A DNA stretch of 64,000 nucleotides from Shinella zoogloeoides. GTDB lineage: Bacteria; Pseudomonadota; Alphaproteobacteria; Rhizobiales; Rhizobiaceae. The position numbers and the translations under genes were made by a program. Location: positions 787,501 through 851,500 of the forward strand of contig NZ_CP086610.1 in assembly GCF_020883495.1 (NCBI RefSeq), given 5' to 3'. Shown one piece after another: positions 14,060 through 22,261 of this stretch. Numbering within the stretch: the first letter of the stretch is position 1; each line of letters begins with the position of its first letter. The notes under the pieces were generated by a model. The model saw nothing but the letters and a program-made list of their open reading frames with translations, made no database searches and was not told where the DNA came from.

Positions 14060-14452
14060 TCAGATGCGCTGGAGCACATCGACGAAGGCATCGGCGAAGC
14101 GCTTCAGGTCCTTCGTCGTCTCGTCGGGGTTTTCCACGCGGATGGTCGCGCCTTCCGCGTCCAGAAGGGCAAAGACGATCGTCGGTGCGCCGTTCTCGCC
14201 CTTCGGCACACGCAGCGCCGCGATGCGCAGGCAATCCTCCGCAAGCCCCGAGGCGGGCAGATCGAACAGGAAGTCGCCGCCGACCTGATCGGCCGCCTGG
14301 CGCACCGCCTCGGCAAAGCTCGCCTCGTCGCCGGAAAAGCCGTCGAGCGAAAGTTCGAGTTCCAGAAGCTCCAGGGGCAAGGCAGGGTCGCCCGTGGATG
14401 TGGCGACGGGCGTGGCGACGGGTGCGGTGGCGGTTGTCTGTATCGGCAACAT
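14060..14452 (-). CDS. Hypothetical protein (about 130 aa)
   Basis: The ATG at 14452 (MLPIQTTATAP) is preferred because AGGAG lies six bases upstream; an ATG two codons earlier directly touches the AGGAG. After an Ala/Thr/Pro-rich N-terminus the protein is acidic, with a folded-looking domain (residues about 30-130) containing LPLELLELELSLDGFSGDE and a C-terminal helix DLKRFADAFVDVLQRI. It has no signal peptide or membrane segment. I do not recognise the family. Confidence 0.6.
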   Translation of the reverse strand: MLPIQTTATAPVATPVATSTGDPALPLELLELELSLDGFSGDEASFAEAVRQAADQVGGDFLFDLPASGLAEDCLRIAALRVPKGENGAPTIVFALLDAEGATIRVENPDETTKDLKRFADAFVDVLQRI

Positions 14453-14629
14453 CGTCATCTCCTAGATCGGCTCCGGCGAAGGCGTGCAAACGCGCGGAAA
14501 GAAAGCTGAACCCCCGTCTATGAAAACTCGTTAACGAGCGTGGCAAATTTGCGGCAGGCAAGGAAATTCACGGCGGCAGGTTCCTTTCCCACAGATGGAG
14601 CGCGGCTGCCGGCGCATGGACGCGGTGCG

Positions 14630-15109
14630 CTACGAGGCCCCGATCAGCCGCCGGATGCCGGGTTTGTGGGATATCAGCTCGCACCGGCTCATATGGTCGG
14701 CAAAGCGCCCGGCCTCCTCGGCGGGAACGGTGACGGCGCGGCCGTCCTCCGCCCTGTCCGTCTCGTAGACATCGAGAATCAGCAGCCGGATGGCCATGCC
14801 GGCATGGTGGCAGGCGGTCATGCCGAGGCTGAGACGCTGCAGTGCGGCCGTATCGTTCCGCGCGATCAGGTCCCGGATCCGCTCGATGGCGGGAAGGTCC
14901 TGCGAGGCGATGCGGGCATGGGCGGCGGACAGTTCGCCCTTGTCCCCGCCCTGGCTTGCCCGGTACAGCAATTCCTCAAGGGCGCGGGATTGCGCGTGGT
15001 CCGCCCAGGCGGAGGGAACCGGCGGGGGTGCATCGGCCCGGCCGGGACTGGCCGGAAGCAGGCTAAGGACGGCGGCAAGCAAGGATATCGTGAATTTATC
15101 GGTGGTCAT
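14630..15109 (-). CDS. Exported hypothetical protein
   Basis: 159 residues with a signal peptide (MTTDKFTISLLAAVLSLLPASPGRADA cleaved after ADA). The mature part is helical and contains two cysteines (MTACHHAGMAIR and MSRCELISHK). A GAAGAA ribosome-binding site precedes the ATG. I do not recognise the family. The 171-bp gap between this gene and the start of the preceding hypothetical gene contains a CTCGTTAACGAG palindrome. Confidence 0.6.
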   Translation of the reverse strand: MTTDKFTISLLAAVLSLLPASPGRADAPPPVPSAWADHAQSRALEELLYRASQGGDKGELSAAHARIASQDLPAIERIRDLIARNDTAALQRLSLGMTACHHAGMAIRLLILDVYETDRAEDGRAVTVPAEEAGRFADHMSRCELISHKPGIRRLIGAS

Positions 15110-15303
15110 GGCCGTTCTTCAATCGTCATTCCAACATTTGAAAACAAAGGCATTTGTCGTGAATACCATCAAGCCGCATCGGGCATCCGTCGCGTTTCCG
15201 ACCGGAAACCGCGTCGCGGCGGCGTCTGCCGCTCCCCCGCATTCCTGAGCGGTAGCCCGCCCGCCACCCTTCATCGAAAACATATCAGGCAGAGAGATTT
15301 TCC

Positions 15304-16104
15304 ATGCGTCAATTCATTCCGGTTACGGCCTTCGCCCTCTGGCTGGGAGCAATTCCCGGCGTCAGCCATGCCGAAAGTGCGGCAGCGCCGGTGACGGATT
15401 GCGACCGCCTTGCCGGCACGACCACCGATCCGGACAATGTCGGCGGCCACTATGTAGTGCTGGAGCAGATCAAATCCGCCGAAGCCGTCGCGGCCTGCAC
15501 GCAGGCCCTTGCCCTCTATCCCGAGTCGCGGCGTCTGATGTTCCAGCTCGGCCGCGCCCATGACGCGGGCAAGAACGCGGCCGAAGCCTACCGCTGGTAT
15601 CGCAAGAGCGCCGAGCTGGGGAGCCCCGCGGCCCAGTATAACCTCGCCGTGTCCTATCAGGAGGGTGAGGGCGTCGCGCAGGATTACGATCAGGCCCTCC
15701 ACTGGTATGGTAAGAGCGCCGCGCAGGGGGATGCGGATGCGCAGCGCAATCTCGGCGTGCTCTACTATAACGGCGAGGGCGTCGAGCAGGATTTCGACAA
15801 GGCGTTCAAGCTGTTCCTGCAGGCGGCGGAAAAGAACGACACGCTCGCGCAATACGATGTCGGCCTCAGCTATCGGGACGGCAATGGCGTCGAGCAGGAT
15901 TTCGGCAAGGCCGCGATCTGGCTGCGCAAGGCCGCCGACGGCGGCGATGTCGACGCCCAGCGCAGCCTCGGTGAACTTTACGAACATGGATTGGGCGTGG
16001 TGCAGGACCCTGCCGAGGCGCAGGTGTGGTATCGCAAGGCCGCCGCGCAGGGGGATGCCGCAGCCGCGGCGGCGGTCGAGGACCTCCGGTCGCAGGAGCC
16101 TTGA
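15304..16104 (+). CDS. Exported Sel1-repeat protein
   Basis: 266 residues with a signal peptide cleaved after SHA (residue about 23). Residues about 90-260 contain four to five Sel1-like (TPR-related) repeats, with recurring AxxWYRKAAxxGxxxAQxxLGxxYxxGxGV patterns spaced at about 36 residues. Sel1 proteins act as periplasmic adaptors in protein-protein contacts, envelope stress or exopolysaccharide control (as with ExoR-type proteins). No catalytic residues are expected. It stands alone, with a promoter probably in the 194-bp gap upstream. Confidence 0.85.
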   Translation: MRQFIPVTAFALWLGAIPGVSHAESAAAPVTDCDRLAGTTTDPDNVGGHYVVLEQIKSAEAVAACTQALALYPESRRLMFQLGRAHDAGKNAAEAYRWYRKSAELGSPAAQYNLAVSYQEGEGVAQDYDQALHWYGKSAAQGDADAQRNLGVLYYNGEGVEQDFDKAFKLFLQAAEKNDTLAQYDVGLSYRDGNGVEQDFGKAAIWLRKAADGGDVDAQRSLGELYEHGLGVVQDPAEAQVWYRKAAAQGDAAAAAAVEDLRSQEP

Positions 16105-16196
16105 AACGGCCGCAGCCGTATCGCGGAGTGGAAAAACGCCCCGCCCTGCGCTAGGGAAGAAGGGCGGCAGTGACGCCGCGAGCATCCGGTGAGGCG

Positions 16197-17108
16197 ATGG
16201 CAATCACGATCCAGTACGAACGGCCGGTTTCCCATGCGGCGCACTGGGCGCGCCGTCTGGCGCTGTTTTCCTGCGTCCTGTTCGTCGCCGTCGTTCTGTC
16301 GCATCGCTTCGGGCCGCTGACGACGCCGCATTTCCTGGCCCTTGCCGGCTTCGCCGCCGTTCTGGCGGGCGTGTCCGTGCTGCTTGCGGCCATCGGTCTT
16401 GCGCGCCTCTGGTTCGTCGGCGCGCGGGGCGGCAAGGCCTCCTTCATGGCGCTGCTGTTCGCGCTGCTGCCGCTTGGCGTGGCCGGTGCCGCCGCCTATT
16501 CCTATTTCTACAAGCCGGCGCTGCATGACGTGACGACGGACACCGTCGCCGCCCCGCCGTGGCTTGCCGAGCCTTCGGCCGATCAGGACTGGCTGCCGCG
16601 CGGCGGCATCGTCACGCCCGAGGAGCGCGCCGTGCAGCTCGAGGCCTATCCCGGCCTTTCCGGCCGCCGCTACGAGGGCGCGCTCGACCGCGTCTATCAG
16701 GGCGTGCGCAAGGTCGCCGCCGCCTATGGCATCACCATCACCGCCGAGGACGGCCTCGACAACATCCTCGCCGATCTCGAGGACCTCGTGGTCGATCCCG
16801 CCAAGGTCGCGCAGAGCGCCGAGGCGCTGGGCGAGGTGCCGATCCCCGAGGCCCGCCCGCTGGAAACGCCCCTGACACCGCATGTCGGCGGCGCGGGCGA
16901 TGTGCTGCTGCAGGGCGAATGGCGCTCGCCGGTCTTCGGCTTCCGCTTCGATGTGGTCATCCGCCTGCGCGAGGAGGCCGAGACGACGCTGGTCGACATG
17001 CGCGCCGCCACCCGCTACGGCCCGCACGATCTCGGCATGGGCGCGAATCTGGTGGAGGGCTACCTGAAGGCGCTCGACGCCGAATTGCTCGGCATCGCCG
17101 GCGACTGA
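16197..17108 (+). CDS. DUF1499 membrane protein
   Basis: 303 residues from the ATG at 16197 (MAITIQYERPV); a GTG 27 bp earlier is an alternative. Three hydrophobic segments lie in residues about 25-110 (LFSCVLFVAVVLS, FAAVLAGVSVLLAAIG, LFALLPLGVAGAAAYSYF). The C-terminal domain (about 140-300) resembles DUF1499, with DVVIRLREEAETTLVDMRA and an ending of the type GANLVEGYLKALDAEL. The function is unknown. Its stop codon is directly followed by the stop of the convergent MBL gene. Confidence 0.75.
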   Translation: MAITIQYERPVSHAAHWARRLALFSCVLFVAVVLSHRFGPLTTPHFLALAGFAAVLAGVSVLLAAIGLARLWFVGARGGKASFMALLFALLPLGVAGAAAYSYFYKPALHDVTTDTVAAPPWLAEPSADQDWLPRGGIVTPEERAVQLEAYPGLSGRRYEGALDRVYQGVRKVAAAYGITITAEDGLDNILADLEDLVVDPAKVAQSAEALGEVPIPEARPLETPLTPHVGGAGDVLLQGEWRSPVFGFRFDVVIRLREEAETTLVDMRAATRYGPHDLGMGANLVEGYLKALDAELLGIAGD

Positions 17109-18044
17109 TCAAAGGCCCGGCGCGGGAAAATACAGCCCCTTCAGCGAGGGCGGCCCCTCGGTGACGACCTCGCCGCGCCCGACGAGATCTTCCAGATGGG
17201 CGAGCACGGAAAGCGCCGCCGCGCCGTGCAGGCGCGGGTCCGTCTCGCGGTAGATTACCTTCACCATGTCGGCGATCAGCCGGTCGCCCGCGCGGATGCG
17301 CTCGCGCACCGCCCGCTCGCGCATGCGCCGGTGGGTGCGCAGCCCGCGCAGGAACGAGGCCGGCTCCGTCACCGGGCCGCCATGGCCGGGAAAATAGATG
17401 CGGTCGTCCCGCTCCAGCAGCCGTTCGAGCGAGGCCATGTAGTCCGCCATCGCCCCGTCCGGCGGCGCGACGATGGTCGTCGCCCAGGCCATGACATGGT
17501 CGGCGGAAAAGACGATGCCCTCCGGCCCGTCGAGCGCGAAGGCGGCATGGTTGGCGGTATGGCCCGGCGTCAGCAGCGCCGTCAGCGCCCAGCCGTCGCC
17601 GGTCACCGTCTCGCCGTGGCCAAGCGCGATATCCGGCACGAAATCCATGTCCGAGCTTTCCGCGAAGGGGTTGCTTTCCCCCGCATGCAGCGGCCGCGCC
17701 GCGCGGTGCGGCCCCTCGGCGACGATGAGCGCTCCCGTTTCGGCCTTCAGGCGACGGGAAAGCGGCGAGTGGTCGCGATGCGTGTGGCTGACGGCGATAT
17801 GCGTCACCTCGCGCCCGGCAAGCGCCTGCATCAGCGCCTGGAAATGCGCCTCGTCCTCCGGCCCCGGATCGATCACCGCGACCGAGCGGTCGCCGACGAT
17901 ATAGCTGTTCGTGCCGTGGAAGGTGAAGGGACCGGGATTGTTGACGGTGATGCGCTGGACGCGCGGCCCGACCGGCACGGCCTCGCCATGGGCCGGCCTG
18001 AAGGTGAGATCGAAATGCGGGCTTTCCCCGGTGTCGCGGCTCAC
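17109..18044 (-). CDS. MBL-fold metallo-hydrolase (LACTB2-like)
   Basis: 311 residues. The metal-binding motif HTHRDH (residues about 86-91) plus GHTANH, SADHVM and a C-terminal GHGGPV give the metallo-beta-lactamase fold with two metal ions. A C-terminal winged-helix segment of about 60 residues matches the LACTB2/BLACT_WH type. Family members act as RNases or general hydrolases; the substrate is unknown. The cupin gene lies 7 bp upstream on the same strand, so the two are probably cotranscribed. Confidence 0.85.
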   Translation of the reverse strand: MSRDTGESPHFDLTFRPAHGEAVPVGPRVQRITVNNPGPFTFHGTNSYIVGDRSVAVIDPGPEDEAHFQALMQALAGREVTHIAVSHTHRDHSPLSRRLKAETGALIVAEGPHRAARPLHAGESNPFAESSDMDFVPDIALGHGETVTGDGWALTALLTPGHTANHAAFALDGPEGIVFSADHVMAWATTIVAPPDGAMADYMASLERLLERDDRIYFPGHGGPVTEPASFLRGLRTHRRMRERAVRERIRAGDRLIADMVKVIYRETDPRLHGAAALSVLAHLEDLVGRGEVVTEGPPSLKGLYFPAPGL

Positions 18045-18051
18045 GGATGCG

Positions 18052-18348
18052 TCACTTGTATTCGATTTCGATAAAGCTCATGGGCTTGTCGCCGCCATTG
18101 ACGACATTGTGCGCCACGCCCGCTTCCCGCCGGTAGACTGCGCCGGCCGGACTATGCACCCGCCGCTCGCCGGTCTCCTCCTCGATCAGGAAGTCGCAAT
18201 CCGTCATCGGCACGACGACATAGCCCATCCCATGCACATGATGCCCGGTATCGGCTCCCGGCTCGAAATCCCAGCGCGTGACGCGCACCACCGCGTCATC
18301 GAGAAGAACGGTGGGCACGGCCGGCGGGCGGGCGCGAAACTGCGACAT
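18052..18348 (-). CDS. Cupin-domain protein
   Basis: 98 residues forming a single cupin barrel. Metal-ligand-like residues are in GADTGHHVHGMGYVVVP (His-His-x-His) and AGVAHNVVN. Small cupins bind metals or small ligands, and some are dioxygenases or isomerases; the substrate is unknown. It is the first gene of a pair with the MBL hydrolase. Confidence 0.8.
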   Translation of the reverse strand: MSQFRARPPAVPTVLLDDAVVRVTRWDFEPGADTGHHVHGMGYVVVPMTDCDFLIEEETGERRVHSPAGAVYRREAGVAHNVVNGGDKPMSFIEIEYK

Positions 18349-18524
18349 GGCGGCTCCTCATGAAATCTGCTTGCGGCCAGACCCTACCGCCGCCCCGCCC
18401 GCCTGCCAAGGCTGCTCCGGGCGCTCTTTCCCTTTCACCCCAACCCTTCATTGAAATGACCGCCATGTCCTCTATTATTTCCTCACGCTGGCCACGGCCG
18501 GTGAAAAACAACAGGGAGTAAGAC

Positions 18525-18965
18525 ATGGGAATCTTCAGTTCCATCAAGGAAAAGCTGTTCGGCAAGGCAGAGCCGGAGGTTGCGGCCGCCGAGACGATCA
18601 CGGCCGAGGCCGTGAAGCCTGTAACGGCTGACGTTTCCGCGACGGCGACGGCCTCGGGCGGCGCGGCGGCAGCGACGCCTGCGGAGAGCAAGGCGGCCCC
18701 GGCGGCGGCCGTGGATGTGGCCGCCATCATGGATGCCGCGGTCAAGAAGAACGGCCAGAAGCTCGATTGGCGTCGTTCCATCGTGGACATGATGAAGGCG
18801 CTCGACCTCGATTCGAGCCTTTCCGCCCGCAAGGAACTGGCGGACGAGCTTGGCTACAAGGGCGACAAGGGGGATTCGGCCACGATGAACGTCTGGCTGC
18901 ACAAGGCGCTGATGAAGGCCCTGGCCGAAAACGGCGGCAAGGTTCCCGCCGACCTGCTGGATTGA
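18525..18965 (+). CDS. DUF3597 protein
   Basis: 146 residues with no signal peptide. The N-terminus MGIFSSIKEKLFGKA is followed by an Ala/Thr/Glu-rich linker. The C-terminal domain (residues about 65-146) carries the recognisable DUF3597 features LDWRRSIVDMMKALDLDSS and RKELADELGYKGD, ending in NVWLHKALMKALAENGG. The function is unknown; such proteins have a LysM-associated, YbjP-like reputation but no demonstrated activity that I know of. A strong terminator follows. Confidence 0.8.
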   Translation: MGIFSSIKEKLFGKAEPEVAAAETITAEAVKPVTADVSATATASGGAAAATPAESKAAPAAAVDVAAIMDAAVKKNGQKLDWRRSIVDMMKALDLDSSLSARKELADELGYKGDKGDSATMNVWLHKALMKALAENGGKVPADLLD

Positions 18966-18972
18966 TCCAGAA

Positions 18973-19002
18973 GGAAACCCGCCGGATTTCCGGCGGGTTT
19001 CC
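18973..19002 (+). terminator. Terminator after the DUF3597 gene
   Basis: GGAAACCCGCCGG / ATTT / CCGGCGGGTTTCC is a perfect 13-bp stem starting 7 bases after the stop codon, with a T-rich descending arm. Confidence 0.85.
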
Positions 19003-19160
19003 GTTCCATGCCGAAGGGCGCGGGCCTTGCCGGCCGCTGTCGCCCGAAAGAGATGCCTCGCCATTTCAGGCGGCCCGTACGGGATGGCCGTAAAGGCCCT
19101 TCGTTTGCGCCGGCAGATAGTGTTATCACCGTCTCTCAACGAAATATGGGAGACGAATCC

Positions 19161-19865
19161 ATGAGCACGAACAAGGTAGCCGTCATCACGGCCGGCGGCA
19201 GCGGTATGGGAGCGGCGGCGGCGCGGCGGCTTGCGGCGGACGGGTTCAAGGTGGCGATCCTGTCCTCCTCCGGCAAGGGCGAGGCGCTGGCGCAGGAACT
19301 GGGCGGCCTCGGCGTCACCGGCTCCAACCAGTCGAACGACGACCTCAAGGGGCTGGTCGACCTCGCCATGTCGACCTGGGGTCGCATCGACGTGCTCGTC
19401 AACAGCGCCGGACACGGCCCGCGCGCCGAGATCACCGCGATCACCGATGAGGACTGGCACAAGGGCATGGACATCTACCTGATGAACGTCATCCGCCCCG
19501 TGCGGCTGGTGGCGCCCATCATGAAGGCGCAGAAGTCCGGCTCGATCGTCAATATCTCCACCGCCTGGGTCTTCGAGCCTTCTTCGATGTTCCCGACTTC
19601 GGCCGTCTTCCGCGCCGGCCTTGCCGCCTATACCAAGCTCTTCGCCGATACCTATGCGGGCGACAATGTGCGCATCAACAATGTGCTGCCGGGCTGGATC
19701 GACAGCCTGCCGGGCACCGAGGAGCGGCGCGAGAGCGTGCCCATGAAGCGCTACGGCACGATGGAGGAGATCGCCGCCACCATCGCCTTCCTCGCCTCCG
19801 AGGGCGCCGGCTACATCACCGGCCAGAGCCTGCGCGTCGACGGCGGCCTGATGCGCTCCGTCTAG
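19161..19865 (+). CDS. SDR-family protein with non-canonical active site
   Basis: 234 residues from the ATG at 19161. The Rossmann nucleotide-binding motif is intact (TAGGSGMG near residue 10), as are NSAG near 81, the SDR Ser region IVNIST near 129-134, and the C-terminal GYITGQSLRVDGG. At the YxxxK position the sequence reads S147-A-V-F-R151 (followed by AGL), so the catalytic Tyr and Lys are replaced by Ser and Arg. It may be a non-classical SDR, use different chemistry, or be a binding protein. It is monocistronic, with a hairpin following. Confidence 0.85.
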   Translation: MSTNKVAVITAGGSGMGAAAARRLAADGFKVAILSSSGKGEALAQELGGLGVTGSNQSNDDLKGLVDLAMSTWGRIDVLVNSAGHGPRAEITAITDEDWHKGMDIYLMNVIRPVRLVAPIMKAQKSGSIVNISTAWVFEPSSMFPTSAVFRAGLAAYTKLFADTYAGDNVRINNVLPGWIDSLPGTEERRESVPMKRYGTMEEIAATIAFLASEGAGYITGQSLRVDGGLMRSV

Positions 19866-19875
19866 AGCATTTCCA

Positions 19876-19897
19876 GCCGAAGCGGATTCGCTTCGGC
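19876..19897 (+). terminator. Hairpin after the SDR gene
   Basis: GCCGAAGCG / GATT / CGCTTCGGC lies 11 bases after the stop. The TCTAGAGCATTTCCAG context resembles a common rhizobial intergenic hairpin element. Confidence 0.6.
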
Positions 19898-19930
19898 ATG
19901 GGCTGAATGTCGATCGGTCCTAGGGTTGGG

Positions 19931-20677
19931 TCAGGCGAGGGTGCCGAGGGGGATCATCTCCCCGGCATCCGGCCGCCAGTCGCCGCCCTCCCAGTCGCCG
20001 AGCCAGCGCTCGACCTTGAGGCCCGCCTCGGCGAGGAGCGCGTCCAGCTCCGCCTTTTGCGGAAAGGCGATGCGGGAGGCGGCGGAAAGCCGCCGGCCCG
20101 TCGCACGGATTTCGTAATGCGTTTCATAGGTGACGATGCCGGTCGCCGGATCGTGGGCGACATCGTTCCAGGCGGAGACCGCGCCGAAGCGGGGATGCTC
20201 GACGAGGCGCATCGATTCCTCCGGCCCCCATTCCTCCCATTCGCGGCGCGCCGGATTGCGGCTGTCGAAAATGAAACGGCCGCCGGGCGCAAGGTGCGCC
20301 GCGATGGTGGCGAGCGCCGCGCGGCGATCTTCAACGGTGAGGAACACCTGGAAGGCGTGGCCGGTCAGGAGGACGAGATCGAAGCGGCGGCCGAGCCGCA
20401 GCGTACGGGCATCGACCTCGACGAAATCCACTCCCTGCGCGCCGGGCTTGGCCCTGGCGATATCCAGCATGGCCGGCGCCGGATCGACGCCGACGACGGC
20501 CCGGGCGCCCGAGAGCGCCACGGCGAGCGCGCCGGTGCCGCAGCCAAGGTCGAGAACGCTTCCCGCGCCCTCGGCAAGCGCCTTGCAGAAGACGAAATCC
20601 GGCGAGCGGTCCCAGCCGTTTTCCAGGTCGTAGAAGTCGGCCAGCGCCGGATCGTGGTAAAGGCGGTCTTCGTCCAT
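19931..20677 (-). CDS. SAM-dependent methyltransferase (class I)
   Basis: 248 residues from the ATG at 20677, chosen because GGAGG precedes it. The glycine-rich SAM site VLDLGCGTGALAVALSGA (near residue 43) and the acidic GVDPAPAMLD define a class I Rossmann methyltransferase of the Methyltransf_25 type. Motif post-I (VDFVEVDARTL) and APGGRFIFDSRNP are also present. The C-terminal beta-rich half (TGIVTYETHYEI) is typical of small-molecule methyltransferases. The substrate is unknown. Confidence 0.85.
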   Translation of the reverse strand: MDEDRLYHDPALADFYDLENGWDRSPDFVFCKALAEGAGSVLDLGCGTGALAVALSGARAVVGVDPAPAMLDIARAKPGAQGVDFVEVDARTLRLGRRFDLVLLTGHAFQVFLTVEDRRAALATIAAHLAPGGRFIFDSRNPARREWEEWGPEESMRLVEHPRFGAVSAWNDVAHDPATGIVTYETHYEIRATGRRLSAASRIAFPQKAELDALLAEAGLKVERWLGDWEGGDWRPDAGEMIPLGTLA

Positions 20678-20695
20678 GCCGTCCTCCAAAGAAAA

Positions 20696-20717
20696 AGCCG
20701 CGCGTCTCCGCACGGCT
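20696..20717 (-). terminator. Terminator of the small lipoprotein gene
   Basis: On the minus strand, AGCCGTGCG / GAGA / CGCGCGGCT is followed by TTTTTC. It lies 28 bases after the stop of the gene at 20745 and before the methyltransferase start. Confidence 0.8.
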
Positions 20718-20744
20718 TCTGAATGTTCGGCCCTGGGCCGGCGG

Positions 20745-21089
20745 TTACTTCGCTTCGCCGGCGGCGTCGAGAACCTTTTCGCAGTGGCTCGGGCCACCCT
20801 TCGGGTCGGGACGGTCTGCCACGGCGCGGATATTGGTGATGATATAGGCATCGTTGACAGTCAGCTCGACCGTGCAGGACTTGCCCTTCACGAAGCCGCC
20901 GCGCCACTTGTAGAGCGTCGTGCCGCCCGAGCCGGCCGTATCGGAGAGCGGCGGACCATAGGCGGCAAAGAAGCTGCCGGCGGTCTTGCCGTTCCAGCGC
21001 GCCTGCAGCGGGTTGGATGCGACGGAGACGGTGGTGCATGCGGTGAGGGCAAGCGCGAGGCCTGCCAGAATTGCGATGCGGGACTTCAT
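20745..21089 (-). CDS. Small lipoprotein, unknown function
   Basis: 114 residues from the ATG at 21089. A signal peptide with lipobox LTAC is followed by a domain with AARWNGK-like and FFAAYGPPLSD segments, a LYKWRGG strand, one Cys in KSCTVEL and another near the C-terminus (SHCEKVL), probably forming a disulfide. The layout recalls small outer-membrane lipoproteins of the BamE/SmpA type, but the similarity is too weak to name it. Confidence 0.65.
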   Translation of the reverse strand: MKSRIAILAGLALALTACTTVSVASNPLQARWNGKTAGSFFAAYGPPLSDTAGSGGTTLYKWRGGFVKGKSCTVELTVNDAYIITNIRAVADRPDPKGGPSHCEKVLDAAGEAK

Positions 21090-21344
21090 CTGTACGATTT
21101 CCTCGGACTTCCTGCGGCCGGTTTCGGCGACTCGGGGCTTGTGCCTCAATTTCGCCATAGCGCAGCGCGCGCGAAAGGGGAATCACCGCCATCGCTACTT
21201 TGCGGCCATCCCCGTCGAACGGCTCCGGACCGTGCGGATTTGCAACAGTTGCGGGCGTGGATCGCAGGCGATCCGCCAGGGTGGTATCGGCTTTTGGGGA
21301 GAAGTTTTCGGGAAAGTGCGAAAGCCTCAAGAGAGGATTTCCGC

Positions 21345-21421
21345 TGGTCGGAGTGGAGTGATTCGAACACTCGACCCCCACGTCCCGAACGTGGTGCGCT
21401 ACCAGACTGCGCTACACTCCG
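21345..21421 (-). tRNA. tRNA-Pro (anticodon CGG)
   Basis: A complete cloverleaf is readable on the minus strand: acceptor CGGAGTG/CACTCCG, D arm GCGC...GCGC, anticodon stem CCACG/CGTGG enclosing TTCGGGA (anticodon CGG), T arm GAGTG-TTCGAAT-CACTC, discriminator A, and an encoded CCA. The length with CCA is 77 nt. It decodes CCG, a frequent codon at this GC content. Confidence 0.97.
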
Positions 21422-21582
21422 TGACCAGCGGCGCTTCCTATAGAACAGGCTTTTCGTTTCGACAAGCGTAAAATATCAAAAAAATTCGCTGACTTGGGGA
21501 AAAGGCTGGTGTGCCGGGGAAAAAATCTTTTCGGCCGTGGGCGAGGCGGGAACCGTCCGTGCGTTTGGCCGTTTCCACCGCC

Positions 21583-22083
21583 ATGGAACAGATCCTTGCA
21601 GACCTCTTTCCGAGGACAGAAGTGCCTTATCCGGTCATTCTCGCCCGCATGGTGGGCGCCATAGTGTTCGGCGCGGTCATAGGGGCCGAGCGGGAATATC
21701 GCGATCATGCGGCGGGGCTGCGCACCCATATCCTCGTCGCGCTCGCGGCCTGCGTCTTCGCGCTGCTGGCGCTGGAAAGCGTGCATATGGCCAGCTTCTC
21801 CGACGAGCAGGTGCGTATCGATCCGTTGCGCGTCGTCGAGGCCGTCACGGCGGGCGTCGCGTTCCTGGCGGCGGGCATGATCGTCTTCTCACGCGGCGAG
21901 GTGCGGGGGCTGACGACAGGGGCGGGCATGTGGCTTGCCGGGGCGGTCGGCCTTTCGGTCGGCCTCGGCTACTGGTTCGTCGGCTTCTTCGCGACGCTTG
22001 CCTGTTTCGTCGTGCTCTTCCTGCTCGGGAAGATCGAGCAGCGTTATGGCGCAGCGAAAGCGGATGAGGCCGCTGAGAAATAG
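21583..22083 (+). CDS. MgtC/SapB-family membrane protein
   Basis: 166 residues from the ATG at 21583 (MEQILADLFPRTE). Several transmembrane segments are evident (MVGAIVFGAVIGAERE, ILVALAACVFALLAL, VTAGVAFLAAGMIVF, GLSVGLGYWFVGFF). The GAEREYRDHAAGLRTHILV and LAAGMIVF...GLTTGAGMWLAGAVGL blocks are the MgtC/SapB signatures. Members are linked to low-Mg2+ survival and to control of membrane ATPase or ion flux, and are not proven transporters. The C-terminal cytosolic domain of virulence-type MgtC is absent. Confidence 0.85.
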   Translation: MEQILADLFPRTEVPYPVILARMVGAIVFGAVIGAEREYRDHAAGLRTHILVALAACVFALLALESVHMASFSDEQVRIDPLRVVEAVTAGVAFLAAGMIVFSRGEVRGLTTGAGMWLAGAVGLSVGLGYWFVGFFATLACFVVLFLLGKIEQRYGAAKADEAAEK

Positions 22084-22172
22084 GCCGGTTGTGCCTTCCC
22101 GTCGTATCGGAATGGAACCAGTCGGTGGCCTGCGCGTTTTACAGGAGACACAACAACGGAAAGGACAATTCG

Positions 22173-22250
22173 ATGGCTCGGGCTTTGATCCTCTGGATTA
22201 TGGGCGTTCCGCTCTTTCTCGTGCTGCTGATCTGGTACTTCTTCTTCTGA
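22173..22250 (+). CDS. 25-residue hydrophobic membrane peptide
   Basis: An ATG at 22173 is preceded by GGAAAGGA seven bases upstream. The peptide is almost entirely one transmembrane helix (LILWIMGVPLFLVLLIWYFFF) with one Arg at the N-terminus, and it ends in TGA at 22250. Similar tiny peptides of the form R-A-L-x-L-W-x-x-G-x-P are recalled from many proteobacteria, with no known function. The good ribosome-binding site and composition support it. Confidence 0.55.
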   Translation: MARALILWIMGVPLFLVLLIWYFFF

Positions 22251-22261
22251 GCGTCAGACGG

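Noticed and set aside
14527..14538. CTCGTTAACGAG palindrome as a regulatory site
   Set aside because: It is a perfect 12-bp palindrome, but no matching regulator or second copy is seen; it could be chance.
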